NCBI GenBank assembly: GCA_020635795.1
Contig: JACJZD010000001.1
Location: 1,125,001-1,189,000 of the forward strand
Origin: Flavobacteriales bacterium
Lineage (GTDB): Bacteria; Bacteroidota; Bacteroidia; Flavobacteriales_E; Vicingaceae
DNA length: 64,000 bases
Direction: 5' to 3'
Position numbers and translations under genes: made by a program. This document shows, in pieces, positions 51,398 to 60,177 of this stretch. The notes under the pieces were generated by a model, which searched no databases, was not told where the DNA came from, and was given only the letters and a program-made list of their open reading frames with translations. The first letter of the stretch is position 1, and each line of letters opens with the position of its first letter.

Positions 51398-51862
51398 ATG
51401 TTTGCCGATATTTTATTTACTTTCTTATTAAGTTTATCACCTTTAGGCGAAGGAAGAGTAGGTATTCCTTATGGAATAATCAATGATTTAAATCCGTATT
51501 TAGCTTTAACAGTAGGTGTTATTGGTAACTTATTAGTTTTCCCTTTATTACTTGCTTTAATTACTTATTCCAACAAAAAATTGTGGAGTGTTCATTTTTA
51601 TCGAAGATATGTGGTGAAATTGGCTCGTCGTTCTAAAAGATTAATGGGAGATAACATAAAAAAGTATGGTATTTGGGGGTTAATGATTTTTGTAATGATT
51701 CCGCTGCCCGGTACTGGTGCTTACATGGGCACTATTGCTGCATCTATTTTAAACTTAAATCGTCGACAGTCTTTTATAGCAGTTAGTACAGGTGTAATTA
51801 TATCTTCAATAATTATTGCTACAGGTACTCATTTTAGTATGTTAGGAATAAAAATGTTCTAA
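51398..51862 (+). CDS. Small multidrug export-family membrane protein (COG2426)
   Basis: A 154-residue integral membrane protein with about four hydrophobic segments. LSLSPLGEGRVGIPYGI and IPLPGTGAYMGTIAASILNLNRRQSF match the Sm_multidrug_ex/COG2426 family (PxPGTGA motif). Transport function is only inferred from the family name. It starts 45 bases after nspC and is followed by ttcA after 10 bases. Confidence 0.82.
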   Translation: MFADILFTFLLSLSPLGEGRVGIPYGIINDLNPYLALTVGVIGNLLVFPLLLALITYSNKKLWSVHFYRRYVVKLARRSKRLMGDNIKKYGIWGLMIFVMIPLPGTGAYMGTIAASILNLNRRQSFIAVSTGVIISSIIIATGTHFSMLGIKMF

Positions 51863-51872
51863 ATTTGCATAT

Positions 51873-52652
51873 ATGCAAACATTAGAAACAATCGACTATC
51901 AAAAACTTACCAAAAAACTTCGAGCAGCAACATGGAATGCCATTGTAGATTATTCTATGCTACAAAATGGTGACCGTATAATGGTTTGCTTATCGGGAGG
52001 AAAAGATAGTTACACCTTGTTAGATGTATTGATGCACTACCAAAAAACAAGCGATATTCAATTTGATTTGGTAGCAGTTAATCTTGATCAAAAACAACCC
52101 GGTTTCCCTGAAGAAGTACTGCCTAACTATTTATCTAAATTAGGTGTTGAATATAAAATAGTTGAACAAGATACTTACTCGGTAGTTAAAGAAAAAATAG
52201 CCGAAGGAAAAACAACATGTAGTTTATGTTCTCGTTTAAGAAGAGGTAGGTTATACACTACAGCTCAAGAACTTAATTGCAATAAATTGGCTTTGGGTCA
52301 TCATAGAGAAGACATTATAGAAACCTTTTTGTTGAACTTATTTTTTGGAGGAAAAATAGAAGCCATGCCGCCAAAATATACAACCGATGATGGTAGGTTT
52401 GAAGTAATTAGGCCTTTGGCTTATTGTAAAGAAAATGACATTGAAATTTTTAGCAATTACAAAGAGTTTCCAATAATACCTTGTAATTTGTGTGGGTCGC
52501 AACCAAAATTACAGCGGCAAGAAGTAAAAAAAATGTTAAAAGAATGGGAAGAAAAATACCCTGATCGATCTTCGATTATTCTAACCAGTTTAAAAAATGT
52601 ATCTCCTTCTCATTTGTTAGATGTTTCGCTTTACGAAAACTTTCACAAATAA
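51873..52652 (+). CDS. ttcA: tRNA 2-thiocytidine biosynthesis protein
   Basis: A 259-residue PP-loop ATPase that thiolates C32 of certain tRNAs with an Fe-S cluster. The PP-loop is SGGKDS (41-46). The cluster Cys pairs are CSLC (116, 119) and CNLC (204, 207). LGHHREDIIETFLLNLFFGGKIEAMPPKY is typical of TtcA and distinguishes it from TilS. It is likely co-transcribed with the upstream COG2426 gene. Confidence 0.94.
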   Translation: MQTLETIDYQKLTKKLRAATWNAIVDYSMLQNGDRIMVCLSGGKDSYTLLDVLMHYQKTSDIQFDLVAVNLDQKQPGFPEEVLPNYLSKLGVEYKIVEQDTYSVVKEKIAEGKTTCSLCSRLRRGRLYTTAQELNCNKLALGHHREDIIETFLLNLFFGGKIEAMPPKYTTDDGRFEVIRPLAYCKENDIEIFSNYKEFPIIPCNLCGSQPKLQRQEVKKMLKEWEEKYPDRSSIILTSLKNVSPSHLLDVSLYENFHK

Positions 52653-52677
52653 AATATGACGGCTATCATATTTTAGC

Positions 52678-52685
52678 TATTTTTG
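52678..52685 (+). promoter_or_regulatory. Candidate -7 box of the cupredoxin cluster
   Basis: TATTTTTG (TAnnTTTG), 35 bases before ATG 52721. No -33 element seen. Confidence 0.42.
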
Positions 52686-52720
52686 ATTAATAAGTTATTA
52701 TTAATCAAAATCAATTAACC

Positions 52721-53314
52721 ATGAATAAAAATACATTTTTCGCTTTAATCACATTAAGTTTAATCATCGCTTCTACCAGTGTTAAAGCACAGGTAAAATA
52801 CACTGTTGTTGCTTCAGGTATGACGTTTACACCTCCAACTCTAAATATAAATCCAGGAGATACGGTTCAATGGAACAATATTTCTGGATTTCATAATGTA
52901 AATGGAACTCAAGCAACATACCCATCAAACCCTGAAAACTTTGGTAATGGTGCAGCTGGTGCTCCATGGACTTATACTCACGTATTTAATACAGTTGGTT
53001 CATATAATTATCATTGCGATGTGCATGGTACTGGAATGTCAGGAACTATAAATGTCCAAACAGGTACGGCAATAAATGAATTGAATGATGATAAAATGGT
53101 AAGTGTTTTTCCGAATCCTTCGCGTGAATACTTTACTGTTAGCTCAAAAAAATCTTACCAAAATGTAATGTTATACAGCGTTACGGGCGAATTAGTTAAA
53201 ACATTTAAACCTGCTGAAAAATATTTTATTAATGATTTATCAAAAGGTATTTATATCTTATCAGTTGAAATTGATGCAAACAATACGTTTGAAGATAAAT
53301 TAATAATTGAATAA
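52721..53314 (+). CDS. Exported cupredoxin with type A T9SS sorting domain
   Basis: A 197-residue protein. Signal peptide 1-24 (VKAQ). Blue-copper domain about 25-116 with the canonical ligands His58 (SGFHNVNG), Cys99, His102 and Met106 (CDVHGTGM). A T9SS type A sorting domain follows at about 122-197 (VSVFPNPSREYF, GIYILSVE). The copper domain probably transfers electrons outside the cell. It is first of four co-directional genes; the next copy of the domain is a lipoprotein-like paralogue. Confidence 0.92.
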   Translation: MNKNTFFALITLSLIIASTSVKAQVKYTVVASGMTFTPPTLNINPGDTVQWNNISGFHNVNGTQATYPSNPENFGNGAAGAPWTYTHVFNTVGSYNYHCDVHGTGMSGTINVQTGTAINELNDDKMVSVFPNPSREYFTVSSKKSYQNVMLYSVTGELVKTFKPAEKYFINDLSKGIYILSVEIDANNTFEDKLIIE

Positions 53315-53318
53315 TTCG

Positions 53319-53711
53319 ATGAGATATTTGAAATTAACATTGTGTATAATCTTATTTTCGTTTTTTACTAGTTGTGTTTACAATACCTTAGAAGAGGCAG
53401 AATTACAGAAGACGCAAATAACTCCAACAAACACTGTAAATCAGAAACATACGGTTACTGCATCTGGAATGGTGTTTACTCCAGCTTCTTTAACCATAAA
53501 TCAAGGAGACACTGTTCTTTGGGATAATATTGCTGGTTTTCATAATGTTAATGGAACACAGGCTACTTATCCAAGTAATCCTGTTAGTTTTGGTAATTCG
53601 CCTGCTGCAGCTCCTTGGAATTATTCATTTGTTTTCAATACACCTGGTAATTATTCTTATGTCTGCGATGTCCACGGTATAAGTATGTCGGGTACAATTG
53701 TTGTTAACTAA
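53319..53711 (+). CDS. Second cupredoxin, probable lipoprotein, paralogue of the upstream gene
   Basis: A 130-residue protein from ATG 53319 (a TTG four codons earlier overlaps the upstream gene). The signal peptide ends in FFTSC with Cys19 as probable lipid anchor. The cupredoxin domain (about 42-130) repeats the ligand set His75, Cys116, His119 and Met123, and shares long stretches with the upstream protein (GFHNVNGTQATYPSNP). The T9SS domain is absent. The pair is therefore a recent duplication giving one anchored and one T9SS-secreted form. It ends 10 bases before the YceI gene. Confidence 0.88.
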   Translation: MRYLKLTLCIILFSFFTSCVYNTLEEAELQKTQITPTNTVNQKHTVTASGMVFTPASLTINQGDTVLWDNIAGFHNVNGTQATYPSNPVSFGNSPAAAPWNYSFVFNTPGNYSYVCDVHGISMSGTIVVN

Positions 53712-53721
53712 AAAAACAATC

Positions 53722-54252
53722 ATGAAAAATTTATTTTTACTTCTGCTTGTATTACTTGGTATTGAGTTATCGGCACAAGTTATAAAATCTTCTCAAACAG
53801 AAATAGCTTTTTTTTCGGCAACTCCTGTTGAAGATATCAAAGCTGTAAATAACGATGCTAAAGCATTAATTAATATCAAAACAAACGAATTTGCTTTTGT
53901 AGTTCCAATTGTTGGTTTTAAATTTGAAAAAGAATTGATGGAAGTTCATTTTAATGAAAACTATATGGAAAGTGACAAGTATAAAACGGCTTATTTTAAA
54001 GGAACTGTAAAAGGAGTTGTTGATTACTTAAAAGACGGAACTTACAATGTTATTGCATCTGGAATTTTAAATATACACGGAGTAGATCAACCAAGAGATA
54101 TTGATGTTGAATTGATTGTAAAAAATGGGATTGTTAGTGTTAAATCAACATTTAAGGTAAAACTAAATGACCACAAGGTGAAAATACCTAAAGTAGTTAT
54201 AAAAAATATAGCAGAAGAAGTAGAAGTAACTGTTTCATCTACACTAAACTAA
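53722..54252 (+). CDS. YceI family protein
   Basis: A 176-residue exported protein from ATG 53722 (an earlier in-frame TTG overlaps the upstream gene). Signal peptide about 1-18 (LLGIELSAQ). The YceI lipocalin-like domain has the pattern TEIAFFSATPVEDIKAVNND, VGFKFEKELMEVHFNENYME and GTYNVIASGILNIHGVDQ. YceI proteins bind lipid-like molecules (polyprenoids) in the periplasm. It is the third gene of the cluster. Confidence 0.85.
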   Translation: MKNLFLLLLVLLGIELSAQVIKSSQTEIAFFSATPVEDIKAVNNDAKALINIKTNEFAFVVPIVGFKFEKELMEVHFNENYMESDKYKTAYFKGTVKGVVDYLKDGTYNVIASGILNIHGVDQPRDIDVELIVKNGIVSVKSTFKVKLNDHKVKIPKVVIKNIAEEVEVTVSSTLN

Positions 54253-54262
54253 AAATATTACG

Positions 54263-55162
54263 ATGAAATTAATTCTAACAACACTATCAATGTTCATGAG
54301 CTTCACATTATTTGCTCAGGCTGATTTGATGGACCAATTAAATAGTGAATTTTCTAACGATAAGCCAGAAAAGATTCAAACTACTTTTAAAGGTATTAAA
54401 TTGATTAATGCAAACACGATAGAAACAACCAAAAAGAAAACTTTAGAGTTTAGAATTACACACCGTTTTGGCAACATGGAAATTGGTAACCCAGTGGGCG
54501 ACCATACACTGTATGGATTAGATAATGCGTCAAACATTCGTTTTTCGTTTGACTATGGTTTAACTGATAAAATAAGTATTGGAATAGGTAGAAGCAAAAC
54601 ATTAGAACACATTGATGGAAACATTAAGTATCGATTTTTGGAGCAAAAAACAAGTGGAATGCCTATTTCTGCTGCTTATTATGGTTGTGCCGCTGTTACT
54701 CCAATACAAAACATTCCACAAGATAAATTTGTAAATAGGTTTTCGTTTACTCATCAGTTAATTATAGCTAGTAAAATCAGTAATGCCATTTCGTTAGAAG
54801 TTCTTCCAACTTTTGTTCACCGAAACTTTGTAGATAAAACTAAATTGCACCCTGAAAATAAATCTACAGATAAAAATGACTTGTTTGCTTTAGGTTTTGG
54901 AGGTAGGTTTAAAATTACTAAACGAACATCTTTTGTTATTGACTACTTTTTACCCTTTGATGAGTTTAGAGATAGTAAAAACAATTATTACGATGCTCTA
55001 GGTGTTGGTTTTGAATTTGAAACAGGAGGTCATGTTTTTCATGTAAACATTACAAATTCGGCTGGAATTATAGAAAACGATTTTATTCCAAATACCAATT
55101 CATCATGGGATAAAGGAGAATACAAGTTAGGATTTAATATTTCAAGAGTATTTAATTTCTAG
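54263..55162 (+). CDS. DUF5777 outer-membrane beta-barrel protein
   Basis: A 299-residue protein. Signal peptide 1-18 (LFAQA). The mature part has barrel-type strands with the DUF5777 features KTLEFRITHRFGNME, FSFDYGLTDKISIGIGRSK and DGNIKYRFLEQKT. It ends with the aromatic strand FNISRVFNF. DUF5777 barrels occur in Bacteroidota beside cupredoxin and YceI genes, which suggests an electron-transfer or nutrient-uptake unit; this is an inference from context. It ends the cluster and is followed by a repeat. Confidence 0.85.
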   Translation: MKLILTTLSMFMSFTLFAQADLMDQLNSEFSNDKPEKIQTTFKGIKLINANTIETTKKKTLEFRITHRFGNMEIGNPVGDHTLYGLDNASNIRFSFDYGLTDKISIGIGRSKTLEHIDGNIKYRFLEQKTSGMPISAAYYGCAAVTPIQNIPQDKFVNRFSFTHQLIIASKISNAISLEVLPTFVHRNFVDKTKLHPENKSTDKNDLFALGFGGRFKITKRTSFVIDYFLPFDEFRDSKNNYYDALGVGFEFETGGHVFHVNITNSAGIIENDFIPNTNSSWDKGEYKLGFNISRVFNF

Positions 55163-55170
55163 TGTTTCTA

Positions 55171-55255
55171 TTGTCATCCTGAGCCTGTCGAAGGATAGAA
55201 GAAACGATTTGTTTTCGATATAAAAATCTTACAGATTTTCACTCAAAATGACATT
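55171..55255. repeat. Dispersed repeat R2-like element after the DUF5777 gene
   Basis: ttgtcatcctgagcctgtcg (55171-) opens the element, which closes with aaaatgacattg. The ends are imperfect inverted partners (tgtcat.../...atgaca). It lies between two convergent genes, so it may end transcripts. Confidence 0.7.
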
Positions 55256-55263
55256 GTTAGCGT

Positions 55264-55953
55264 CTACAAATCACTCAACAGCTCACCGTTTTCGTTAGTC
55301 GTTAATGCAGTACTCATAAAGTCCAAAAACGGACGCATGGCTTTAAACGTTTCGTTCACTTTTAAATAAAAGTCTGGCGATGTAGCTTCTTTATCGGTAA
55401 ATGATTTGGAGATTAAAAATTGTTTGAATTGAAGCAGATCTAACGCTTTATCTTCTTTGTCAAATCCTTTCGGAACGGTTTTAAGTTTTTCGCCTTGCAA
55501 CTCACCAAAAATGCTTTTAAACGATTTATTGGTAATGATTTTTCTAAATTCTGCCGAGTTCATCGATATTTCTTGTCTTATTCTAAGTAAATCGGCAGGG
55601 TTAGGTGCCCAAAATCCACCTCCAACAAAACAAGCACCAGGCTCAATATGAAAATAATAACCACCTCTCAACATTTTTGTCGCACGTTTAAATCCGCCTC
55701 CCCAGTTGTTTTTGTAAGGTGATTTATCTTTCGAAAAACGAATATCACGATAAATACGCATCAAGCTTTTTTTACCGTTCATGGTTTCAATGTTGTCGTG
55801 TTTTTGCATTTCTGCTAAAACAGCATCAGCAAATTGAATGGTTTCAGCATGATGTTTTTCGTACTCTTTCTTGTTTTCATTAAACCAATCGCGGTTGTTG
55901 TTTTTCTTTAAATTTTGTAAAAACGCTAGGTTGGATGTAGAGATTGCTGTCAT
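55264..55953 (-). CDS. DUF2461 family protein
   Basis: A 229-residue soluble protein with the DUF2461 pattern: FLQNLKKNNNRDWFNENKKEYE, IYRDIRFSKDKSPYKNNWGGGF, GGYYFHIEPGACFVGGGFWAP and PDFYLKVNETFKAMRPFLDF. No reaction is established for the family. The gene stands alone, with the MFS gene divergent. Confidence 0.9.
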   Translation of the reverse strand: MTAISTSNLAFLQNLKKNNNRDWFNENKKEYEKHHAETIQFADAVLAEMQKHDNIETMNGKKSLMRIYRDIRFSKDKSPYKNNWGGGFKRATKMLRGGYYFHIEPGACFVGGGFWAPNPADLLRIRQEISMNSAEFRKIITNKSFKSIFGELQGEKLKTVPKGFDKEDKALDLLQFKQFLISKSFTDKEATSPDFYLKVNETFKAMRPFLDFMSTALTTNENGELLSDL

Positions 55954-56040
55954 AAGTTGAAATTGTTGTTAAAAACCGAAGTTACTGAATTATTTTTTAT
56001 TTTTTGAAACACTTAATTCTGCTATTACCGTTAATACAAT

Positions 56041-56048
56041 TACCTTTG
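56041..56048 (+). promoter_or_regulatory. Candidate -7 box directly before the MFS start
   Basis: TACCTTTG (TAnnTTTG) ends 4 bases before ATG 56053; transcription would begin at about the start codon, giving a leaderless or near-leaderless mRNA. Confidence 0.45.
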
Positions 56049-56052
56049 GCTC

Positions 56053-57315
56053 ATGGCAAAAAAAGACCCATATGCAGCACTTCGGTTTAGAGAGTTTAAT
56101 ATTTTCTTGATTGTTCGGTTTGCGTTGGTTTTTGCTTGGAGCATGCAATTCATCGTTATAGAGTGGGAGGTGTATAGTTTAACCAAAGACCCTCTATCTT
56201 TAGGATTAATTGGTTTGATGGAAGTTATTCCAGCCGTTTCTTTTGCTTTGTTAGCTGGTCATATAGTCGACCAAAAAGAAAAACGTGGCATGTTGATGTG
56301 GTGTATTTTAGGTTTTATAATGGTTTGTTTAGGAATGTTTTTAATTACCAACGCTACTATCCAGCAACTTTTTGAGCAGAATACTATTGTTTGGATTATT
56401 TATTTTTTGGTATTTTTTGGTGGCTTGGTGCGTTCGTTCATTAGCCCAACGGTGTTTTCGTTGTTTGCTCAAGTCATTCCAAAAAATGTTTACTCCAATG
56501 CAGCAACATGGAGTAGCTCGGTTTGGCAAATTGGTTCTGTTTTAGGTCCCATGATAGCTGGTTTTTCCATACTTTGGTTAGGAGTTAATTGGTCGATGTT
56601 TGTTGTGTTTGTTTTTGCCCTTATTGCATTAATAGGCTTAACACAAATTGAAAAGAAGCCGATTTTAAACACCAAAATTGGAGAACCCATTGGTAAGAGT
56701 TTAAAAGAAGGAATTAAGTTTGTTTACAATACCAAAGAAATATTAGGAGCTATAACTCTAGATATGGTGGCTGTTTTGTTTGGTGGAGCAATTGCTTTAC
56801 TGCCTATTTATGCACAAGATATTTTACAAGTGGGTTCTAAAGGTTTTGGTGTTTTACGAGCAGCACCAGCAGTAGGCTCATTTTTAACGATTATAACGGT
56901 AGCTTATTTCCCGCTTACAAAACAAGCTGGTATTAAATTGTTGGTTTCCATTTTTGGATTTGGGTTAAGCATTATTCTTTTTGGTGTTTCTACCATTTTT
57001 TGGATTTCGTTAATTGCATTGTTTTTAAGCGGTGTATTTGATGGTGTTTCGGTGGTTATTCGTCAAACCATACTACAATTAAAAACTCCCGATAATATGC
57101 GTGGTAGAGTAGCAGCAGTAAATTCTATGTTTGTAGGTTCGTCAAACGAGCTGGGTGCTTTTGAAAGTGGAGTAGCAGCAAAGTTGCTCGGAACGGTTCG
57201 CTCGGTGGTGTTTGGTGGCACCATGACTATTTTAATTGTTGTTTCAACGGGTATATTTTCTCCAAAATTGCGTAAGCTCGATTTAACAGAGGAAGAGGAA
57301 GAATCAATCAATTAA
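56053..57315 (+). CDS. MFS transporter (EntS/MFS_3-like)
   Basis: A 420-residue inner-membrane protein with about 12 transmembrane segments. FREFNIFLIVRFALVFAWSMQF, LGLIGLMEVIPAVSFALLAGHIVDQKEKR (MFS motif A after TM2) and PDNMRGRVAAVNSMFVGSSNELGAF match the MFS_3 exporters such as EntS. The substrate is unknown. The C-terminus is acidic (DLTEEEEESIN). A TACCTTTG box precedes the ATG. Confidence 0.88.
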   Translation: MAKKDPYAALRFREFNIFLIVRFALVFAWSMQFIVIEWEVYSLTKDPLSLGLIGLMEVIPAVSFALLAGHIVDQKEKRGMLMWCILGFIMVCLGMFLITNATIQQLFEQNTIVWIIYFLVFFGGLVRSFISPTVFSLFAQVIPKNVYSNAATWSSSVWQIGSVLGPMIAGFSILWLGVNWSMFVVFVFALIALIGLTQIEKKPILNTKIGEPIGKSLKEGIKFVYNTKEILGAITLDMVAVLFGGAIALLPIYAQDILQVGSKGFGVLRAAPAVGSFLTIITVAYFPLTKQAGIKLLVSIFGFGLSIILFGVSTIFWISLIALFLSGVFDGVSVVIRQTILQLKTPDNMRGRVAAVNSMFVGSSNELGAFESGVAAKLLGTVRSVVFGGTMTILIVVSTGIFSPKLRKLDLTEEEEESIN

Positions 57316-57344
57316 CTGCATTAGTAAATCTGATTAATAAAACG

Positions 57345-57352
57345 TAACTTTG
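57345..57352 (+). promoter_or_regulatory. Candidate -7 box of the cold-shock gene
   Basis: TAACTTTG, 70 bases upstream of ATG 57423; the leader (about 65 bases) is longer than usual here, as in many cold-shock mRNAs. Confidence 0.48.
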
Positions 57353-57422
57353 CACCGGTAAATATTCAACTACGACTGTTCTACTTGTTTTTTTGCCACT
57401 TATACTAATACTAAACTTATTT

Positions 57423-57881
57423 ATGGCAAAATCGCAACAAACCTGGAACAAAAAAGAAAAAGAGAAAAAAAGACAAAAAAAGAAAGAAGATAAAGCCTTG
57501 AAAAAAGAAGAAAGAAAATCTAATTCTTCTAGCTTATCAAATTTAGATAGTATGATTGCCTATGTTGATGAATTTGGCAATATTACCGACACTCCACCAG
57601 ATCCAAACAAGAAAAAGAAAGTTGTTGATGTTGATTCCATTCAGTTGGGAGCAGCAAAACGTGAAGATATGGACGATGACAATCCGATTAAAAGAGGTAC
57701 GGTTACGTTCTTCGACGAATCAAAAGGTTATGGTTTTATCAAACAGAAAGATAGTCAAGACAGTTACTTTACTCACATTAACCGACACATTGACCCTATT
57801 AAAGAAGGTAATGTGGTTACTTTTAGCTTAGAAGCAGGACAAAAAGGACCTGTTGCTGTTGATGTAAAACTGGATAAATAA
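57423..57881 (+). CDS. Cold-shock domain protein with basic N-terminal arm
   Basis: A 152-residue protein from ATG 57423 (upstream in-frame extension lacks coding character). Residues 5-40 are a strongly charged Lys/Glu/Arg arm (KKEKEKKRQKKKEDKALKKE). A linker follows, then a cold-shock OB-fold at about 88-150 with RGTVTFFDESKGYGFIKQ and YFTHINRHI, containing RNP1-like (KGYGFI) and RNP2-like (YFTHI) motifs. This is an RNA/ssDNA-binding protein. The arm resembles Bacteroidota CspA-fusion proteins of unknown role. Confidence 0.88.
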   Translation: MAKSQQTWNKKEKEKKRQKKKEDKALKKEERKSNSSSLSNLDSMIAYVDEFGNITDTPPDPNKKKKVVDVDSIQLGAAKREDMDDDNPIKRGTVTFFDESKGYGFIKQKDSQDSYFTHINRHIDPIKEGNVVTFSLEAGQKGPVAVDVKLDK

Positions 57882-57902
57882 GTTTATAACTCTGAATTCA
57901 CT

Positions 57903-57945
57903 CCCTCTAGCCTCTGCCAGTGGTCGGACAGGCGTCTCTAGAGGG
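57903..57945. repeat. Imperfect palindrome between convergent genes, R1-like
   Basis: ccctctag (57903-57910) and ctagaggg (57938-57945) bracket an internal stretch with gcctctgccagtggtcggac. It probably ends the cold-shock transcript; a ccttccggcttcggtcttct stretch follows at 57961. Confidence 0.55.
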
Positions 57946-57982
57946 GGTGTTAAACTTCTGCCTTCCGGCTTCGGTCTTCTGA

Positions 57983-58765
57983 CTATTTTATCACAACCAC
58001 TTTTTCAATTAAAATATCATCGTGAGGCCAATCACGACTATCGGTTCTAACATGGGTTAGTTTTGGAACTACATTAAACCCTTCAATAATTTCGCCAAAA
58101 ATGGTATGCTCACCATCAATATGAGCAGCACCTTTGTTGGTTTTGTAATAATCGCGCTGTGTTTGGGTAAATGTATACTTGTTTTCGTATTCGTAATGGT
58201 CTAAAGCAGCATCGGTGTAAGTGGTGCCTTCTACCAAATAAAACGCATAAGGGTCGGAACGTTTATCGGGGTTGCTTAAATAACTGCGTGCAGCACCCAA
58301 AGCTCCTTTTTTATGGAAACGATTTTTACTAATTTCGTTAGGAACGGTATAATGCCCAATTTGTTTTTTTACTTCAACTTGTTCGTCGTTGTATGTTCCG
58401 CCACCTTGAGCCATAAAATCTTTAACCACACGAGTAAAAACAGAGCCTTCAAAAAAACCTTTTTTTGCCATCATTACAAAATTTGCTCGGTGTAGGGGAG
58501 TATCTTCAAAAAGGCGAACAGTAATTTTACCTTTTGTAGTGTATATTTCTAGTATGGTTTCAGGGTTTTCTTTACCGTAAGCCAATAATTTTTCGGTAAC
58601 GTTTTCATCGGTTATCAGTTCTGGTGCTGCTTCAATTGCTGGTTGTGTAGTGGTTACTTTTTTAGCGGTATCTATTTGGGGAATAGCTTGTTCTATGCTT
58701 TTATCTGTTACCGAATTACAAGCTGAAATAATTAAAATAAAGAAGGCTAAAACAAATTTATACAT
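57983..58765 (-). CDS. Cyclophilin-type peptidyl-prolyl isomerase, lipoprotein
   Basis: A 260-residue exported protein. The signal peptide ends in the lipobox IISAC (Cys16). The linker is Thr/Gln/Pro-rich (QAIPQIDTAKKVTTTQPA). The cyclophilin domain spans about 75-258 (LEIYTTKGKITVRLFEDTPLHRANFVMMAKKGFFEGSVFTRVVKDFMAQGG and GEIIEGFNVVPKL), with an Arg/Phe/Gln active-site set (FTRV, FMAQGG). It would assist folding of periplasmic or outer-membrane proteins. It stands alone, convergent with the cold-shock gene. Confidence 0.93.
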   Translation of the reverse strand: MYKFVLAFFILIISACNSVTDKSIEQAIPQIDTAKKVTTTQPAIEAAPELITDENVTEKLLAYGKENPETILEIYTTKGKITVRLFEDTPLHRANFVMMAKKGFFEGSVFTRVVKDFMAQGGGTYNDEQVEVKKQIGHYTVPNEISKNRFHKKGALGAARSYLSNPDKRSDPYAFYLVEGTTYTDAALDHYEYENKYTFTQTQRDYYKTNKGAAHIDGEHTIFGEIIEGFNVVPKLTHVRTDSRDWPHDDILIEKVVVIK

Positions 58766-58814
58766 GCGGTAAAGTTAACCGTTTTTGAGAAATTAAGTTG
58801 TTGTAAAAACTGTT

Positions 58815-58867
58815 TCAAGTATTCGCTTGGAACTTTAGTACAAAATCACAAGCGGATGCTTGCGATA
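58815..58867. repeat. Dispersed repeat R5 copy 2
   Basis: caagcggatgcttgcgatag (58849-58868) matches copy 1 at 34630. Upstream, cgcttggaactttagtacaaa with the downstream caagcg forms a larger imperfect hairpin. Confidence 0.72.
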
Positions 58868-58904
58868 GAAATGGTAATATAAAATTTGTTAGTATTAGTT
58901 TTCA

Positions 58905-59582
58905 TTATTCAAAGTCAATAATATGTCCTAAACTAGTAATGTAGTGAGTAACAATTTTCTTTGTCTCGGCTTCTATTTTTAATATTTCTATTTCTCCCCA
59001 ACATCTTCCTTCTTTGTCAATTTCATGACATTTTTCTTTAGAAACATTCCAAATGTAAGTTTGCCTTTTTTCGTCGAAGCTTAAATTCATAAAGAGCGAA
59101 TCTGTTCCAAATTTGAGACCTTCCTTTTCTACTATTTTTTTTATTTCTGATTTCGATAATATTTTACAACTATCATCAGTAAAATAAGTTTCAGGAATGA
59201 ATTTAAGTTTTGGTTTCTCAATGATGTTTAACTTATTATCAAATATGATATGAAATCGTCCAAAAATAGTATCTAAGGCTAGGCACTTAGAGTAGGGTAT
59301 TCTCAAATATCCGCATAATTTTGCAGATATGACTTTGATTTTTTTTGAAGGGAGTTTTAAATCTTCTAGTTTGTTAACCCATTCAAACCTAGGTTCACTT
59401 TGTCTTAACTTATACCAAACACCTATTTTACTATCAATAGAAGCATATGTAATTAGATTAGAGTCTATTAACTCAGCTTTTAAATTTTCAATACCAAATA
59501 ATCTTACTTTATCTAAATCAAAATCTTGTGATAGAGCATTTACCACAATTAAAAAAAAAATAGATGATAAAGTGAGTTTCAT
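58905..59582 (-). CDS. Orphan exported protein
   Basis: A 225-residue protein taking the ATG at 59582 (a 15-residue longer frame would place a charged stretch before the signal peptide). Signal peptide MKLTLSSIFFLIVVNALSQ. The mature part contains KVISAKLCGYLRIPYSKC and CHEIDKEGRCWGEIEIL, so Cys are present, but no family is recognised. It is AT-rich compared with neighbours, and R5 repeat lies just beyond its 3' end. Confidence 0.55.
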   Translation of the reverse strand: MKLTLSSIFFLIVVNALSQDFDLDKVRLFGIENLKAELIDSNLITYASIDSKIGVWYKLRQSEPRFEWVNKLEDLKLPSKKIKVISAKLCGYLRIPYSKCLALDTIFGRFHIIFDNKLNIIEKPKLKFIPETYFTDDSCKILSKSEIKKIVEKEGLKFGTDSLFMNLSFDEKRQTYIWNVSKEKCHEIDKEGRCWGEIEILKIEAETKKIVTHYITSLGHIIDFE

Positions 59583-59627
59583 ATTTTTTCTATTAATGCT
59601 AACAAACAAATATACCCTTTTTACCAA

Positions 59628-60149
59628 TCAAAACATTTTGGTTTGAATAGATTCTAACTCCAATAATTGTTGTTTACGCCAAATACCGCCTCCATAACCG
59701 GTTAAACTACTATCAGAGCCTATAATTCTGTGGCAAGGTATTACTATAGAAATTCTGTTTTCACCATTTGCTGTAGCTACAGCTCTAATTGCTTTTAAAT
59801 TACCAATGGCTAATGCTTGTTCTTTGTAACTTCTGGTAACACCAAAAGGTACTTTTAGTAATTCGTTCCATACATTGATTTGGAAATCTGTCCCCACCAA
59901 ATCTAATGGCAATTTAAACGTAGTTCTTTTGCCATTAAAATATTCGTCGAGTTGAAGTTTTGTTGTTGTGGTTGTTTTGGTTTCTTTCTCCTTCAAATCA
60001 AATTCCCAATACTTGTTAAATTGTTTAAAATGCCCATCTATTCTTTTTTCATCATCAAACTCTAATAAACACAAACCTTTTGTGGTAGAAGCTAAATAAA
60101 TAGTACCAAGCGGAGAATCAAACGAAGTAGTGAATATTTTTACTTTCAA
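59628..60149 (-). CDS. ogt: Methylated-DNA-protein-cysteine methyltransferase
   Basis: About 173 residues from TTG 60149 (no ATG is available; an upstream TTG at 60221 would add 24 residues that are translated repeat). It repairs O6-methylguanine by irreversible transfer to an active-site Cys. Hallmarks: FDSPLGTIYLASTTKGLCLLEF, LVGTDFQINVWNELLKVPFGVTRSY, AIGNLKAIRAVATANGENRISIVIPCHRIIGSD with the acceptor Cys in PCHR, and GYGGGIWRKQQLLELE. It lies 44 bases upstream of the orphan gene start. Confidence 0.9.
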   Translation of the reverse strand: MKVKIFTTSFDSPLGTIYLASTTKGLCLLEFDDEKRIDGHFKQFNKYWEFDLKEKETKTTTTTKLQLDEYFNGKRTTFKLPLDLVGTDFQINVWNELLKVPFGVTRSYKEQALAIGNLKAIRAVATANGENRISIVIPCHRIIGSDSSLTGYGGGIWRKQQLLELESIQTKMF

Positions 60150-60177
60150 AGTTGTTGTTTTTGTAAGAAAATTTGCT

